Assembly (NCBI GenBank): GCA_005879255.1 | Contig: VBKY01000041.1 | Coordinates: 482-61,693 of the forward strand | DNA from: Deltaproteobacteria bacterium | GTDB taxonomy: Bacteria; Desulfobacterota_B; Binatia; UBA9968 | Length of the DNA stretch: 61,212 bases | Direction: 5' to 3' | Shown here: in pieces, positions 15,883 through 24,060 of the stretch | How positions within the stretch are numbered: the first letter of the stretch is position 1 | Layout of the letters: each line of letters opens with the position of its first letter | The notes under the pieces: model-generated | What the model saw: only the letters and a program-made list of their open reading frames with translations | Databases searched by the model: none | Told to the model about the DNA's origin: nothing | Translations under genes and position numbers: made by a program

Positions 15883-17024
15883 TCAAGCGCGCAAATTGTA
15901 AAGCCGCGCGCAGTTGTCCCATAGGATCTTGCGTCGGGAGGCATCCGACATGCCGTCGATCTTAAAGAATGTGTTCAATGCCTGTGGAAAGGAAGAATCC
16001 CCGTGCGGCCAGTCAGTCGAGATGACGATGTTGTCGTCGCCAAGGGCTCCAATCGTATCCACCACTAGTTCCTCGTCGGGATCCACAGACAAGAAGCATT
16101 GCCGACGGAAGTAAAAACTAGGCAGGTGCTTCAAACCATAGCGCCCCTCGTTGCCGAATTTTTCCCACCGCTCGTCAAGACAATACAGCCACGAAGGAGC
16201 CCAGCTGCAGAGGCCTTCGAGAAAAGCCGCGCGCAAAGCGGGGAATCTCTCGAAAACTCCACCGGTCAGCATGGCGCCGAGAGCGAGCATCGATTCGATC
16301 GCGTGTCCCGAAGCATGCGCCAATGGAAAGTTATCGAAGTAGCGCACACCGACGTGACCGTGGTGCGCCAGATTGATGCCATGAAAGGCGACCGCAACAT
16401 TGAGATCAACGGCCGCAGCCCAAAGCGGATCATAATATCATAATACGGATCGTAAAACGGTCGGCCCATAACCTGGTGATTCGGCAAAACAAGCGCCACG
16501 GCGCCCAACTCCTTGACGGCGCGACGCGCCTCGGCGACCGCGAGATTGACGTCGTGCAACGCCGTCTGCGCCGTCGGCAGCAGCCGGGCAGGACTAGCGT
16601 TGCAGAAGTCGCGCAGCCAATTATTGAACGCCCGGCAGATGGCCGCGGCGAGCTTCGGATCGATTTCATCCGTGCCGGTCGCGTGAGCCGTATAAGTTCG
16701 AAACACCACGCCGATATCGAGCCCTTCGGCGTCCATCGCCTGAATCATGTCGATGGGTGAGCTATGATCTTCGCCTTCGCGCCGGCCGAGTTTCTTGTAT
16801 CTTTCTTTGGTCCGTTGGCGGCGTATGGCGATGTCTTCCTGGCGCCCGGCAAGGTTGGCACGAACCGGAACCGGCCGATCGCCGATTTGCCACAATCCCT
16901 TGCCCGGTTCTGCCGGTCGCGGACCGTCTTTGACGAATTCCGGTTCGAGATAACGAAGCCATAAATCCTTCGGCTCGACCACGTGAATATCAGAGTCGAT
17001 CACGTTGAATCCTAGCTTCGCCAT
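15883..17024 (-). pseudogene. Amidohydrolase (aminocarboxymuconate-semialdehyde decarboxylase-like), broken by frameshift
   Basis: Read from 17024, the frame encodes the start of an amidohydrolase family 2 protein (VIDSDIHVVEPKDLWLRYL, with the metal-binding D-x-H) and is normal up to GRPFYDPYYD near 16440. It then runs out of frame. The correct continuation, DPLWAAAVDLNVAVAFHG, is in another frame that leads into 15883-16347, which has NLAHHGHVGVRYFDN and STDWPHGD, the C-terminal metal residues. Deleting one copy of the 8-bp repeat at 16430-16445 restores one open frame of about 378 residues. GAAGGAGAT precedes the ATG. The intact relatives act as metal-dependent decarboxylases or hydrolases on ring-cleavage products. 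The alternative is a sequencing or assembly error. Confidence 0.85.
16430..16445. repeat. 8-bp perfect tandem duplication causing the frameshift
   Basis: TCATAATA occurs twice in a row (16430-16437 and 16438-16445). On the coding strand it reads TATTATGATATTATGA. With one copy, the protein reads FYDPYYDPLWAAA as expected for the family; with two, it shifts by two bases. This is the signature of replication slippage. Confidence 0.85.
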
Positions 17025-17095
17025 TTATATCTCCTTCAATCTCTGCGGGCCTGATTCCCACGGTTTGCTGTCCAAAACTAATCCGCACAAATTTC

Positions 17096-17169
17096 CGTCA
17101 TTCCCGCATGGTTTTAGCGGGAATCCAGAAATTTCAAAACCCGGATGCCGGCTTCCGCCGGAATGACGG
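17096..17169. repeat. Dispersed hairpin repeat, inverted pair
   Basis: CGTCATTCCCGC...GCGGGAATCCAG (17096-17128) is followed by CCGGATGCCGGCTTCCGCCGGAATGACGG (17141-17169). Each half is a hairpin and the two halves are inverted to each other, as at 6841-6925. It lies between two minus-strand genes. Confidence 0.65.
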
Positions 17170-17220
17170 AAGAACACGATGGAGACTTTAAAGAAATTTT
17201 TGCGGCGGGACACTTGTGAA

Positions 17221-18315
17221 TCATTGCCTGATACCGAGGATCTCGTTGTAGAGCTTCGTGTTTGCATCGGCGTTCGCCGCGGCTTCGATATCCTGAACGA
17301 GCCGTTTGTAACCCTTAAAGATTCGCGGCGGTTCGGCGTCGACGCCGGTGCGTGCCGGCACGCGATGAAAAGAGCGAATCATTTCCTGGCCCTTCTTGGA
17401 GAGCACGAAATCGATAAAGAGCTTGGTCGCGTTGGGGTGTCTGGATTGCGCCGCCAGCATAATGGTGTTCAGCTGCACAAAGACCGGCTCCAACGGTAGC
17501 CAATCCACCGGCGCGCCCCGAGAGACAAAAGTCTGCAAGGTATTTCCCGATGCGAGAGTCAGGGGAAATTCACCGCCCGCCAACAATTGAATCCTGCTAG
17601 ACGGGGCGCCGGCCTGCAATGCGGGTTCTTGCTTGGCGAGCTGTTGAAAATAGCGAACGGCTTTTTCTTTGCCCCAAACGCGGATCATGCCGGCAAGTAT
17701 TAGGCTGCCGTTGTCGGTGCCGAGGGCGATCTTTCGTCCTCTCCATTTAGGCTGTAAGAGGTCCTCATAATTTTTTGGAACGTCGTCTTTTTTGACCATG
17801 CGGGTGTTGTAGCCGAGAAACCACGGCACGACGTAGGCGGCATGCCAGTATCCTTCCTTGTCTTTCAAGTCGTCATCGTAAAAATTCGCTTCGGATGAAA
17901 CATATCGAGCGAGCAAGTCGCGTTTTTTTAGCGGCAACACGCTTTCGTCGTTCGTGTTCAGAACGTCGAACAGACCCTTTTGCGCTCTCGCTTCGTTTAA
18001 GATCCGATTGATCAGGACTCCAGAGCCGGAACGAATGACGTTGACGCGGATGAAGGGATAGTCTTTTTGAAAAGCCTCGGCCATCGGGTTGGAATCTTGC
18101 AGGCCGGCGCTGGTATACCAAACGACCTCAGTTTCTTTCTTGGCTCTTTCTATCAGAGCGGCGCGGTCCGTATCCTGGCCGATCGCATTGGAGGATACCG
18201 CTCCCAACGCGAAGATCAGACATATCAAAACCCGGCATGACGCCCTTTGCCGACATGGAGCCCTCCAGATTGTCTTATGGATCGATTCTATAACCGGCCG
18301 AGGATCTTCGCTCAT
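17221..18315 (-). CDS. Family-1 ('iron-type') ABC transporter substrate-binding protein, orphan
   Basis: This is a periplasmic binding protein paralogous to those at 10481, 20645 and 57088. It shows the shared motifs ETEVVWYTSAGLQ, VPKNYEDLLQPKWRGRKIALG, IQLLAGGEFPLTLA and DFVLSKKGQEMIRSF. A hydrophobic stretch (RVLICLIFALGAVSSNAIG) is the likely signal peptide, with an unusually long, Arg-rich region before it. I place the start at the ATG at 18315 (MSEDPRPV); the frame is open to an ATG at 18417, and neither has a clear ribosome binding site, so the N-terminus is uncertain. It is isolated from any permease or ATPase. The ligand is unknown, and no Tyr-Tyr iron-binding pair is apparent. Confidence 0.8.
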   Translation of the reverse strand: MSEDPRPVIESIHKTIWRAPCRQRASCRVLICLIFALGAVSSNAIGQDTDRAALIERAKKETEVVWYTSAGLQDSNPMAEAFQKDYPFIRVNVIRSGSGVLINRILNEARAQKGLFDVLNTNDESVLPLKKRDLLARYVSSEANFYDDDLKDKEGYWHAAYVVPWFLGYNTRMVKKDDVPKNYEDLLQPKWRGRKIALGTDNGSLILAGMIRVWGKEKAVRYFQQLAKQEPALQAGAPSSRIQLLAGGEFPLTLASGNTLQTFVSRGAPVDWLPLEPVFVQLNTIMLAAQSRHPNATKLFIDFVLSKKGQEMIRSFHRVPARTGVDAEPPRIFKGYKRLVQDIEAAANADANTKLYNEILGIRQ

Positions 18316-18556
18316 ATTTTTCTTAACGCCCGCTAATTTGTGCAGGGGTGCTTCGCATTCGGTTCGGTGCGCCACAGTTACATCGGATGAAATGACTAAG
18401 TCAAACCTCGGGCGCATGATTCACCGGCGCAAAAAAATTGGTCGGCTTGGCGGCGATGGGCGCGAAAAAGGCGCGTATTCGGCGTGGAAAATGGCCGCTG
18501 GTTGGCTACAAGAGTGGTCGGCGTTGGTGACGAAGCGGCTGCTGTCGGACAGGCAT

Positions 18557-19369
18557 CTATGCCGCGAAGAATGCGAAAGCACGTACCTCGATGCTCTGAC
18601 GCGGCGGAGCGTTCGGAGGAGAAGCCGGGTCGACGAATGATGTGTGAGGCGTGAAACGCGCCCGGCCATCCTTTTCGGAATCATAAACTTTGAACACCAG
18701 AGCTTCGTCGCGCCGCATCTCAGGAAAATAGAACCAGCGGTGGTTGGGGCTGTACTTCAGCCGATAAGTCTGTCCCACCCGATGCGGGTAGCGCCGCTCG
18801 GCCACGAGCAGATCTTCCATCCCCACGCTCTTGGCGTCGGCTACCGCGAGAGGATTTGCTTGAATTGGTTGATTGATCGCACGCCATACCTGAATGATCG
18901 CAAAGCGCCGCGCGAGCAATTTCTCGGCCTCGTCGGGAAGGGCTTCTCGCACCCGCTGCGGTCCGGACCACTCCGTGTAGTCATTATGCGCCGAGAGCAC
19001 CGGCTCTCGGATCAGCTTCGCTTCGCGCTCCGTTTCGTCGCCCGAGCGCAGCGTATGATCGAAGATGACGACGCGGGAAGCCCCCGATGTTTTTTTGATC
19101 AGCTCCTCGACCTCCGGGTAATACACCGACTCCAACTGCGCTGCGTCGAAAAAGTCGGCGACTTTCGTCCGATGCTCTACGAGCACAAAGCCTTGCTCCT
19201 CGAGCGAGAGCTGGTCGGCGAATCGCCGGCCATTCTGGACTGTCATCTGCTTCAACTCGTGGGTTCCCGTTCTGCGCCGGCGAATATTGTTCGGACCGAA
19301 AGTCTCGTTTACCAGCTTTTCGTCGGTTTCCAAGGTGTAGGGAATACCGACAGTCATTGCTTGGTTCAT
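18557..19369 (-). CDS. CmcJ/NvfI family oxygenase-like protein
   Basis: The 270-residue protein matches the CmcJ/NvfI oxidoreductase family (related to the cephamycin CmcJ subunit and fungal NvfI and AsaB). Typical segments are LEEQGFVLVEHRTKVADFFD, ASRVVIFDHTLR, LSAHNDYTEWSGPQRVRE, FAIIQVWRAIN and RWFYFPEMRRDEALVFKVYDS. The HND in SAHNDYT and the later His in FTPHTSF fit an H-x-D...H iron site like that of Fe(II)/2-oxoglutarate enzymes; this is my reading, not proven. AGGAGT precedes the ATG. Bacterial homologues outside antibiotic clusters are common and mostly uncharacterised. It is divergent from a beta-propeller gene, with a 292-bp gap between them. Confidence 0.78.
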   Translation of the reverse strand: MNQAMTVGIPYTLETDEKLVNETFGPNNIRRRRTGTHELKQMTVQNGRRFADQLSLEEQGFVLVEHRTKVADFFDAAQLESVYYPEVEELIKKTSGASRVVIFDHTLRSGDETEREAKLIREPVLSAHNDYTEWSGPQRVREALPDEAEKLLARRFAIIQVWRAINQPIQANPLAVADAKSVGMEDLLVAERRYPHRVGQTYRLKYSPNHRWFYFPEMRRDEALVFKVYDSEKDGRARFTPHTSFVDPASPPNAPPRQSIEVRAFAFFAA

Positions 19370-19578
19370 AAGGACTCCTACGCTATTCCTTCGATACTTC
19401 AGCGCGTTCTTGGATCGGTTTTGGGTATAATAGATTCACGGCGATAGGAGAAGAGCCTCAACCTCCGCCTGCATATTACATGGGGCAAAAACAGTCAAGT
19501 TAATTGATTACTAACCGCCGCCCGGTGGCAATTGTGCCTCATCGGCTTGTGATTTAGATAACTAATATTCGACCTGCC

Positions 19579-19608
19579 TTGACAGTATTAGTACCTCTGG
19601 CATATCTC
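19579..19608 (+). promoter_or_regulatory. Possible promoter upstream of the beta-propeller gene
   Basis: TTGACA (19579-19584) is a perfect -35 element. The best -10 is weak (TATCTC at 19603-19608, 18-base spacing). It lies about 55 bases before the ATG at 19662. I saw no better candidate in this divergent gap. Confidence 0.3.
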
Positions 19609-19661
19609 AGTTCCTTGCGCCCATCATCGACATTAACCAGTAGCCAGCGGGAGGTGAGCAC

Positions 19662-20639
19662 ATGACGCAGTTTCGTGGCGATGCCAATGCCTTGCATGTC
19701 GCAACTTACTCAGGTTGGTATCGGTTTGAACAGCGAGACGAGCAATGGACTCAGGTCGAAAAGGCGCTGACCTTCTGGAAACTGACTGGGCTGCAAGTCG
19801 ATCCTCTCGACCCGCGCCACGTCTATGCGGCGACGGAACATTCCGGACTCTTCGTCAGCGCCAACGGCGGCGCAGAATGGAAGCGGGCAAAGCCCAATGT
19901 GCCGCGCTTGACGACCGTTTCTTTGCTGGCACTTCCCGGAGCGATACTTGCGGGCACCGTGCCGGCCGCGCTTTACAGCGCGGCTAACGGCGGCGAATGG
20001 CGGGAACTCGAAGGCGTGCGCCTCGGCGCGGTTAGCGGCAGCTTCCCGCCAAGTCCCGAGCTGGGCGCGCGCACGCGTTTTCTCGCCGCCGACAATCAAA
20101 CGCCGCGCCGTCTTTACGCTGCCATCGAAGTTGGCGGTCTGCTCGTGAGCGACAATGAAGGCCAGGATTGGGCCGCGGCCGTGACAGGTCTGGATGAGCC
20201 CGACGTGCATCAAGTTCTGCCGAGCGAGCGAACCAAGGGACTCGTCGTCGCGGCCTGCGGCGAAGGTGTGTATCGGAGCAAGGATCGAGGCGAACATTGG
20301 GAAAAGATTACCCTTTCGGGAGCGCGCACTTTTGGCTCGGCGGTCACGGAAGATAGCGGTGGAAACATTTACCTTGGCATAGCTCTCGGCCGGCCAAATA
20401 CTTGGCTGCGTAAGGAGCGCGCCGACGCGGCGGTCTTTGTTAGCCAAGATGGCGGCGCGCATTGGAACGTCCTGATCGAAGGACTGAGCGGCGGGGTTAT
20501 GGCCATGTGTCCGGGTCTCGGCGGGCAGGGCGTTTTCGCTTCCACGTCAGAAGGTGATGTGTTGAGCGTGGACTCAGGCGTCGCGCGCACCGTCATCAGC
20601 GGGCTGCCGTCGATCACGGCGCTAGCCGTGGGTGCATGA
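19662..20639 (+). CDS. BNR/sortilin-like beta-propeller protein
   Basis: The 325 residues contain repeated propeller-blade motifs of the 'photosystem/sialidase BNR' type: DPRHVYAATEHSGLFVSANGGAEWKRA, RLYAAIEVGGLLVSDNEGQDWAAA, VAACGEGVYRSKDRGEHWEKIT and DAAVFVSQDGGAHWNVLIEG. Such S-x-D/N-x-G-x-x-W motifs mark individual blades; I count about four or five clear ones, consistent with a six- or seven-bladed propeller. There is no signal peptide, so it is probably cytoplasmic. GGGAGGTGAG precedes the ATG. Proteins like this bind ligands or partners, and an enzymatic function cannot be inferred. Its stop is only a few bases from the end of the convergent binding-protein gene. Confidence 0.75.
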   Translation: MTQFRGDANALHVATYSGWYRFEQRDEQWTQVEKALTFWKLTGLQVDPLDPRHVYAATEHSGLFVSANGGAEWKRAKPNVPRLTTVSLLALPGAILAGTVPAALYSAANGGEWRELEGVRLGAVSGSFPPSPELGARTRFLAADNQTPRRLYAAIEVGGLLVSDNEGQDWAAAVTGLDEPDVHQVLPSERTKGLVVAACGEGVYRSKDRGEHWEKITLSGARTFGSAVTEDSGGNIYLGIALGRPNTWLRKERADAAVFVSQDGGAHWNVLIEGLSGGVMAMCPGLGGQGVFASTSEGDVLSVDSGVARTVISGLPSITALAVGA

Positions 20640-20644
20640 AGAAT

Positions 20645-21688
20645 TTATTTGCGCGAGATCTGCAGAAGAATCTTGTTCCATCTCTCGATCGTGTTGGCGT
20701 ATTCGTAGGTCGATAGACCCTGCTCGGGATACCAGCGCTTGAAACCGTATTCCTTGCGCGGGCTTCCGTAGCCATATTTTTCCGCAAATAATTTTTGCCC
20801 TTCAGGGCCGATCATGAAATCGATGAACAGCAGCGCCGCGTGCGGATGTTGCGTGTGTAAGAATGCAGCCAGGCTGCCGGCGTTAGTGGGCACCAGATCA
20901 CCGGGAAGCCATGCGACCGGCGCACCTCTGGCGGCGGCGAGTCTAACGTTGCTGTCAACGGCCGTAAACGTGAGCGGCACTTCGCCTGAAACGACTAACT
21001 CATTCAAGCCGAGCGCCGGCAGCGCATATTGCTTGATGTCCTGGCCCGCTAACTTCCTGACGAACCCGTCGCCCTTTTCTTTCAGCATGGCGCCGACGAC
21101 TCGAGTGCCGATTTCCTCGTTGCTGATACCGATCTTGCCTTTTAACGCGGGTTTTAACAGGTCATCGAAGTTCTTGGGCACGTCGGCGCCCGCGATAGCG
21201 TTCTTGTTGTAACCGATGCCGGCATAGGATTCGCGATCCACGGTGGTGTAAAACAAACCGCCCGAAGCTTTGTCTTTCTAGCCCTCGGGATAATCCGCTA
21301 GATGCGGCGAGGTGTAAGGCAAAAGCAGCTTGTTGTCGCGCACCAGCATCAGCGAGCCAGGCGTGGTTTCGATGGCGTCGACAATGTAACGCTTGGCTTG
21401 AGCCTCGCTCAAGATTCTGCTGGCTAAATTCACGGCCGGCGCGCGATAGAGCTCCACACTGATGCCGGGGTATTTCGCTTCGAAAAACTTGGCCATCTCC
21501 TTGTAGACGGTGAGTGACGTGTACCATACGATTTTGCCTTCTTTCTTCGCCCCTTCGTATAGCAAGCGTTCGCGGTCCGGTCCTAAATACTTTGCCAGTT
21601 CAGCGGCGGTCTTGGGCTGAGCAGTTTGGCACCATGCACTTGCTAACAGGCTGGCAGAAATAAGGATGGCAAGCATCGACGTTTTCAT
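20645..21688 (-). pseudogene. Family-1 ABC substrate-binding protein interrupted by an in-frame amber codon
   Basis: Read from the ATG at 21688 (GGGAGGCG just upstream), the frame begins with a signal peptide (MLAILISASLLASAWC) and KEGKIVWYTSLTVYKEMAKFF, and ends at LADYPEG before a TAG at 21278-21280. The same frame continues without any shift as KDKASGGLFYTTVDRESYAGIGYNKN and then the full C-terminal domain (VPKNFDDLLKPALKGKIG, MIGPEGQKLF), so a single nonsense codon splits an otherwise intact gene of about 347 codons. The missing residue is likely Tyr, Gln, Lys, Glu or Trp, each one base change from TAG. It could be a recent pseudogene, a suppressed codon or a sequencing error. It is the third orphan binding protein of this type in the region. 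Confidence 0.82.
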
Positions 21689-21832
21689 TTTTCGCCTCCC
21701 GGGCTGCTGCGCTGCATGGGTAGCAATATTCAATTAGTGAGTGTTATGTCAATTGTGGGGCGGCTGTCCCTAAGAAGGCATGTCAAAATGAAATACGATT
21801 CGGAAAAACACCAATAAAAAGGAGACGAACCC

Positions 21833-22651
21833 ATGACGACAAATTACCAGACGCTGCTCGTGACGAAAGACGGCGGCGTAACGACGATTGCGTTCAACCG
21901 TCCGGAAAAACGCAACGCTATGAGCCCGCAGCTGCACAGCCAGATGTTCGAGCTGCTGACCGATTTGCGCTACGACAAGGAGACGCGCGTGATCGTGCTG
22001 ACCGGCGCCGGCGAAAATTTTTGCGCGGGCCAAGATCTAAAGCAGTATTCCCTCGAGATGGAAAGCCAGGCCGAGCGTGTGCGCGACGAGGTGCGCGAGA
22101 AAGTCAGGCGTTGGCGCAATCAAATGCTGCGAACTTTACCGCAGCCGGTTATCGCGCGAATCACCGGCTGGTGTCTCGGCGGAGCACTGACCGTGACGGC
22201 GGGATGCGACATCGCCATCGCGGCGGAGGATGCGCTCTTTGGTCTGCCGGAAGTCAACTTCGGTCATTTTCCCGCCGGCGATACCACGGCGGTGCTAACC
22301 GAACATCTTCGACCCAAGCATGGACTCTATTATGCACTGACCGGCAAGATGATGTCGGCGAAGGATGCGGAGCGGATCGGTCTCATCTCGAAAGCCGTTC
22401 CACGTGCCGAATTGGACAAGGAAGTTGCCGAGCTCGCCAAGTGTCTTTCCGAGAAAAGTCCAATGGCGCTCAAGGCCGTGAAAGAAGCGTGGTACTTCAG
22501 TTGGTATTCGGCACCGGATGTCGCTTACGAGATTTCCAATTTGATCTCCCAGCGCACCATACGCGAACACGGCGGGCGGCCGGGACTAGAGCAGTTTGTC
22601 CAGAAGAAGCTCCGGCCGGTGTCGGGTGTCATGAGTCTGGAAAAAGAATAG
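21833..22651 (+). CDS. Enoyl-CoA hydratase family, hydroxycinnamoyl-CoA hydratase-lyase-like
   Basis: This crotonase-fold protein (272 residues) resembles p-hydroxycinnamoyl/feruloyl-CoA hydratase-lyase more than fatty-acid hydratases: FNRPEKRNAMSPQLHSQM at the N-terminus, LTGAGENFCAGQDLKQY (oxyanion hole), WCLGGALTVTAGCDIAIA, and FGLPEVNFGHFPAG, where the Glu aligns with the catalytic Glu143 of that enzyme. The helix with LYYALTGKMMSAKDAERIGL also matches. That enzyme hydrates feruloyl-CoA and then retro-aldol cleaves it to vanillin and acetyl-CoA. No feruloyl-CoA synthetase or vanillin dehydrogenase is adjacent, so the substrate remains open. AAAAAGGAGAC precedes the ATG. The next gene is a TctC binding protein on the other strand. 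Confidence 0.8.
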   Translation: MTTNYQTLLVTKDGGVTTIAFNRPEKRNAMSPQLHSQMFELLTDLRYDKETRVIVLTGAGENFCAGQDLKQYSLEMESQAERVRDEVREKVRRWRNQMLRTLPQPVIARITGWCLGGALTVTAGCDIAIAAEDALFGLPEVNFGHFPAGDTTAVLTEHLRPKHGLYYALTGKMMSAKDAERIGLISKAVPRAELDKEVAELAKCLSEKSPMALKAVKEAWYFSWYSAPDVAYEISNLISQRTIREHGGRPGLEQFVQKKLRPVSGVMSLEKE

Positions 22652-22698
22652 GGGGTGGTGATCAATCATCTGGCGCATCTGGAGACGAAAAGAACGTC

Positions 22699-22741
22699 CG
22701 TCATGCCGGCGGATGCCGGCATCCAGGGAAGGCGAATGACG
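22699..22741. repeat. Dispersed hairpin repeat
   Basis: CGTCATGCCGGCGGATGCCGGCATCCAG folds on itself and is followed by GGAAGGCGAATGACG, completing the pattern. It sits between the convergent stops of the hydratase and TctC genes. It belongs to the family at 3431, 6841 and 17096. Confidence 0.65.
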
Positions 22742-22782
22742 ACAGGGAAAGGCAATTTCGAGTCGACAGTAATGAGTGCGAG

Positions 22783-23844
22783 CTAACCCGATTCTTTTAG
22801 AATCTCTTTGATTCCTTTTATAATTTCAGGCGGTTGGGTAACCGTTCTGACGATTTTTTTCTGCAGTTCGGCTCCACTCAGATTGCTCGTGCCATCCCAA
22901 TCAACGAGCTTTTTCGCTTCACCGATGAAATTCGCGTCGGCTAACATCTTGTCAAAGCCGTCGCGCAGAATCTGCAGCCTTTCCTTGGGCACGCCGGGAG
23001 GCGCTGCATAGGGCCGATCGAAATCCGTGTAAGCGAGCATGACGTCCATCAAATTTAACGTTGTCTTCGCACTCGGCGGCGCCAGTTCATACACTGTCGG
23101 AGTCGTTTGAGGCAGGACACGGCTCTTCGCCGGACCTTGCTGGATCACAAAAGTCATGAAGCCTTGCTGCACCCATGTCGGCCATGGAGGCCGGACCAGC
23201 GTAATATCCGAGGTGGCGCGGCAGTCTGCTTCGCCGCGTTCTACACCGAGATCGATCTCGCGTGCAGAGCCATAACCCGTGACGTGCTTAACTCTGAAAT
23301 CCAAAATCTCGGCCACCAAACTGCTGAAGACATAACTAATGCTTCCCGTGCCGCCTTCGCCGAACCGCGCTGGAGTCTTCGCGGCGCGCATGTTTTCGAT
23401 GCTCGTATACGGCGTGTCTTTGCGGCAGGTGATCATCATCGGCGCGCGGTTGAAACTGCCCACCCAACTGAGCTTGCGGAAATCCAGCTTTACTTCCGGC
23501 CGGCCAACCATTTGTTCCAGATAGTTCGCGCGGTTGACGGCCAAAATCGTCAGGCCATCCGGCTTTGCAACGTTGAAGAGGTAATTCGCCGAGACGATGC
23601 CGCCCGCGCCCGGCATGTTTTGCGCGATAATGTTTGGATGGCCGGGAATATATTTCGCCAAGTGACGCGCCACCAGGCGTCCGGCAACGTCGGTTGCGCC
23701 TCCAGGCGAAGTGGAGATGATCAAAGTAATGGTTCTACCGTCGTAAAAAGAGCGGGACTCCGCGGCCTCTATCCAGGCATCGCGCCGAGTGAGCATCAGC
23801 AGAATAACCGCGAAAAAGATCCATCGATTTACACCACGATTCAT
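22783..23844 (-). CDS. TctC/Bug-type substrate-binding protein, orphan
   Basis: This 353-residue protein is a second TctC/Bug-like periplasmic receptor. The N-terminus (RWIFFAVILLMLTRRDAWIEAAES) is a signal peptide interrupted by RRD, so cleavage is uncertain. Family motifs are YDGRTITLIISTSPGGATDVAGR, PNIIAQNMPGAGGIVSANYLFN and IGEAKKLVDWDGTSNLSG. It shares the overall layout of the protein at 5706. No TctA/TctB genes are present. It is convergent with the hydroxycinnamoyl-CoA hydratase-like gene, which may hint at an aromatic acid ligand, but this is only a guess from position. Confidence 0.85.
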   Translation of the reverse strand: MNRGVNRWIFFAVILLMLTRRDAWIEAAESRSFYDGRTITLIISTSPGGATDVAGRLVARHLAKYIPGHPNIIAQNMPGAGGIVSANYLFNVAKPDGLTILAVNRANYLEQMVGRPEVKLDFRKLSWVGSFNRAPMMITCRKDTPYTSIENMRAAKTPARFGEGGTGSISYVFSSLVAEILDFRVKHVTGYGSAREIDLGVERGEADCRATSDITLVRPPWPTWVQQGFMTFVIQQGPAKSRVLPQTTPTVYELAPPSAKTTLNLMDVMLAYTDFDRPYAAPPGVPKERLQILRDGFDKMLADANFIGEAKKLVDWDGTSNLSGAELQKKIVRTVTQPPEIIKGIKEILKESG

Positions 23845-24060
23845 CGGGTTGCCTTTGTTCTATTACTGGATTCCGCGAAGGGTATACAAAGTTTTCGCCG
23901 AATGGAAGGTCCTTTCGGAGAGCTGAGGTGTTGAATTTTTAATTTCCGGGTTATTTCGCCAGGCGTGTCTAATTCGTCAACGCAAAGCTTGCCCTAGAGT
24001 TCGTAAGCAAAATTTCCTAAAATTTGGGCTTCTGGCTTTGCCGCCGGATGGAGGCTCTGA

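Noticed and set aside
15883..17024. Programmed ribosomal frameshift in the amidohydrolase
   Set aside because: No slippery heptamer was seen at the junction, and an exact 8-bp duplication explains the shift fully.
18644..19447. Open frame of 267 codons on the plus strand over the CmcJ-like gene
   Set aside because: It is a shadow; the minus-strand protein has clear homology to the family.
19710..20462. Open frame of 250 codons on the minus strand over the beta-propeller gene
   Set aside because: The plus-strand protein has repeated blade motifs; the opposite frame has none and starts without a ribosome site.
23107..23934. Open frame of 275 codons on the plus strand across the TctC gene
   Set aside because: It is antisense to a receptor gene with a full set of family motifs, and its sequence is Arg/Ala rich without domains.
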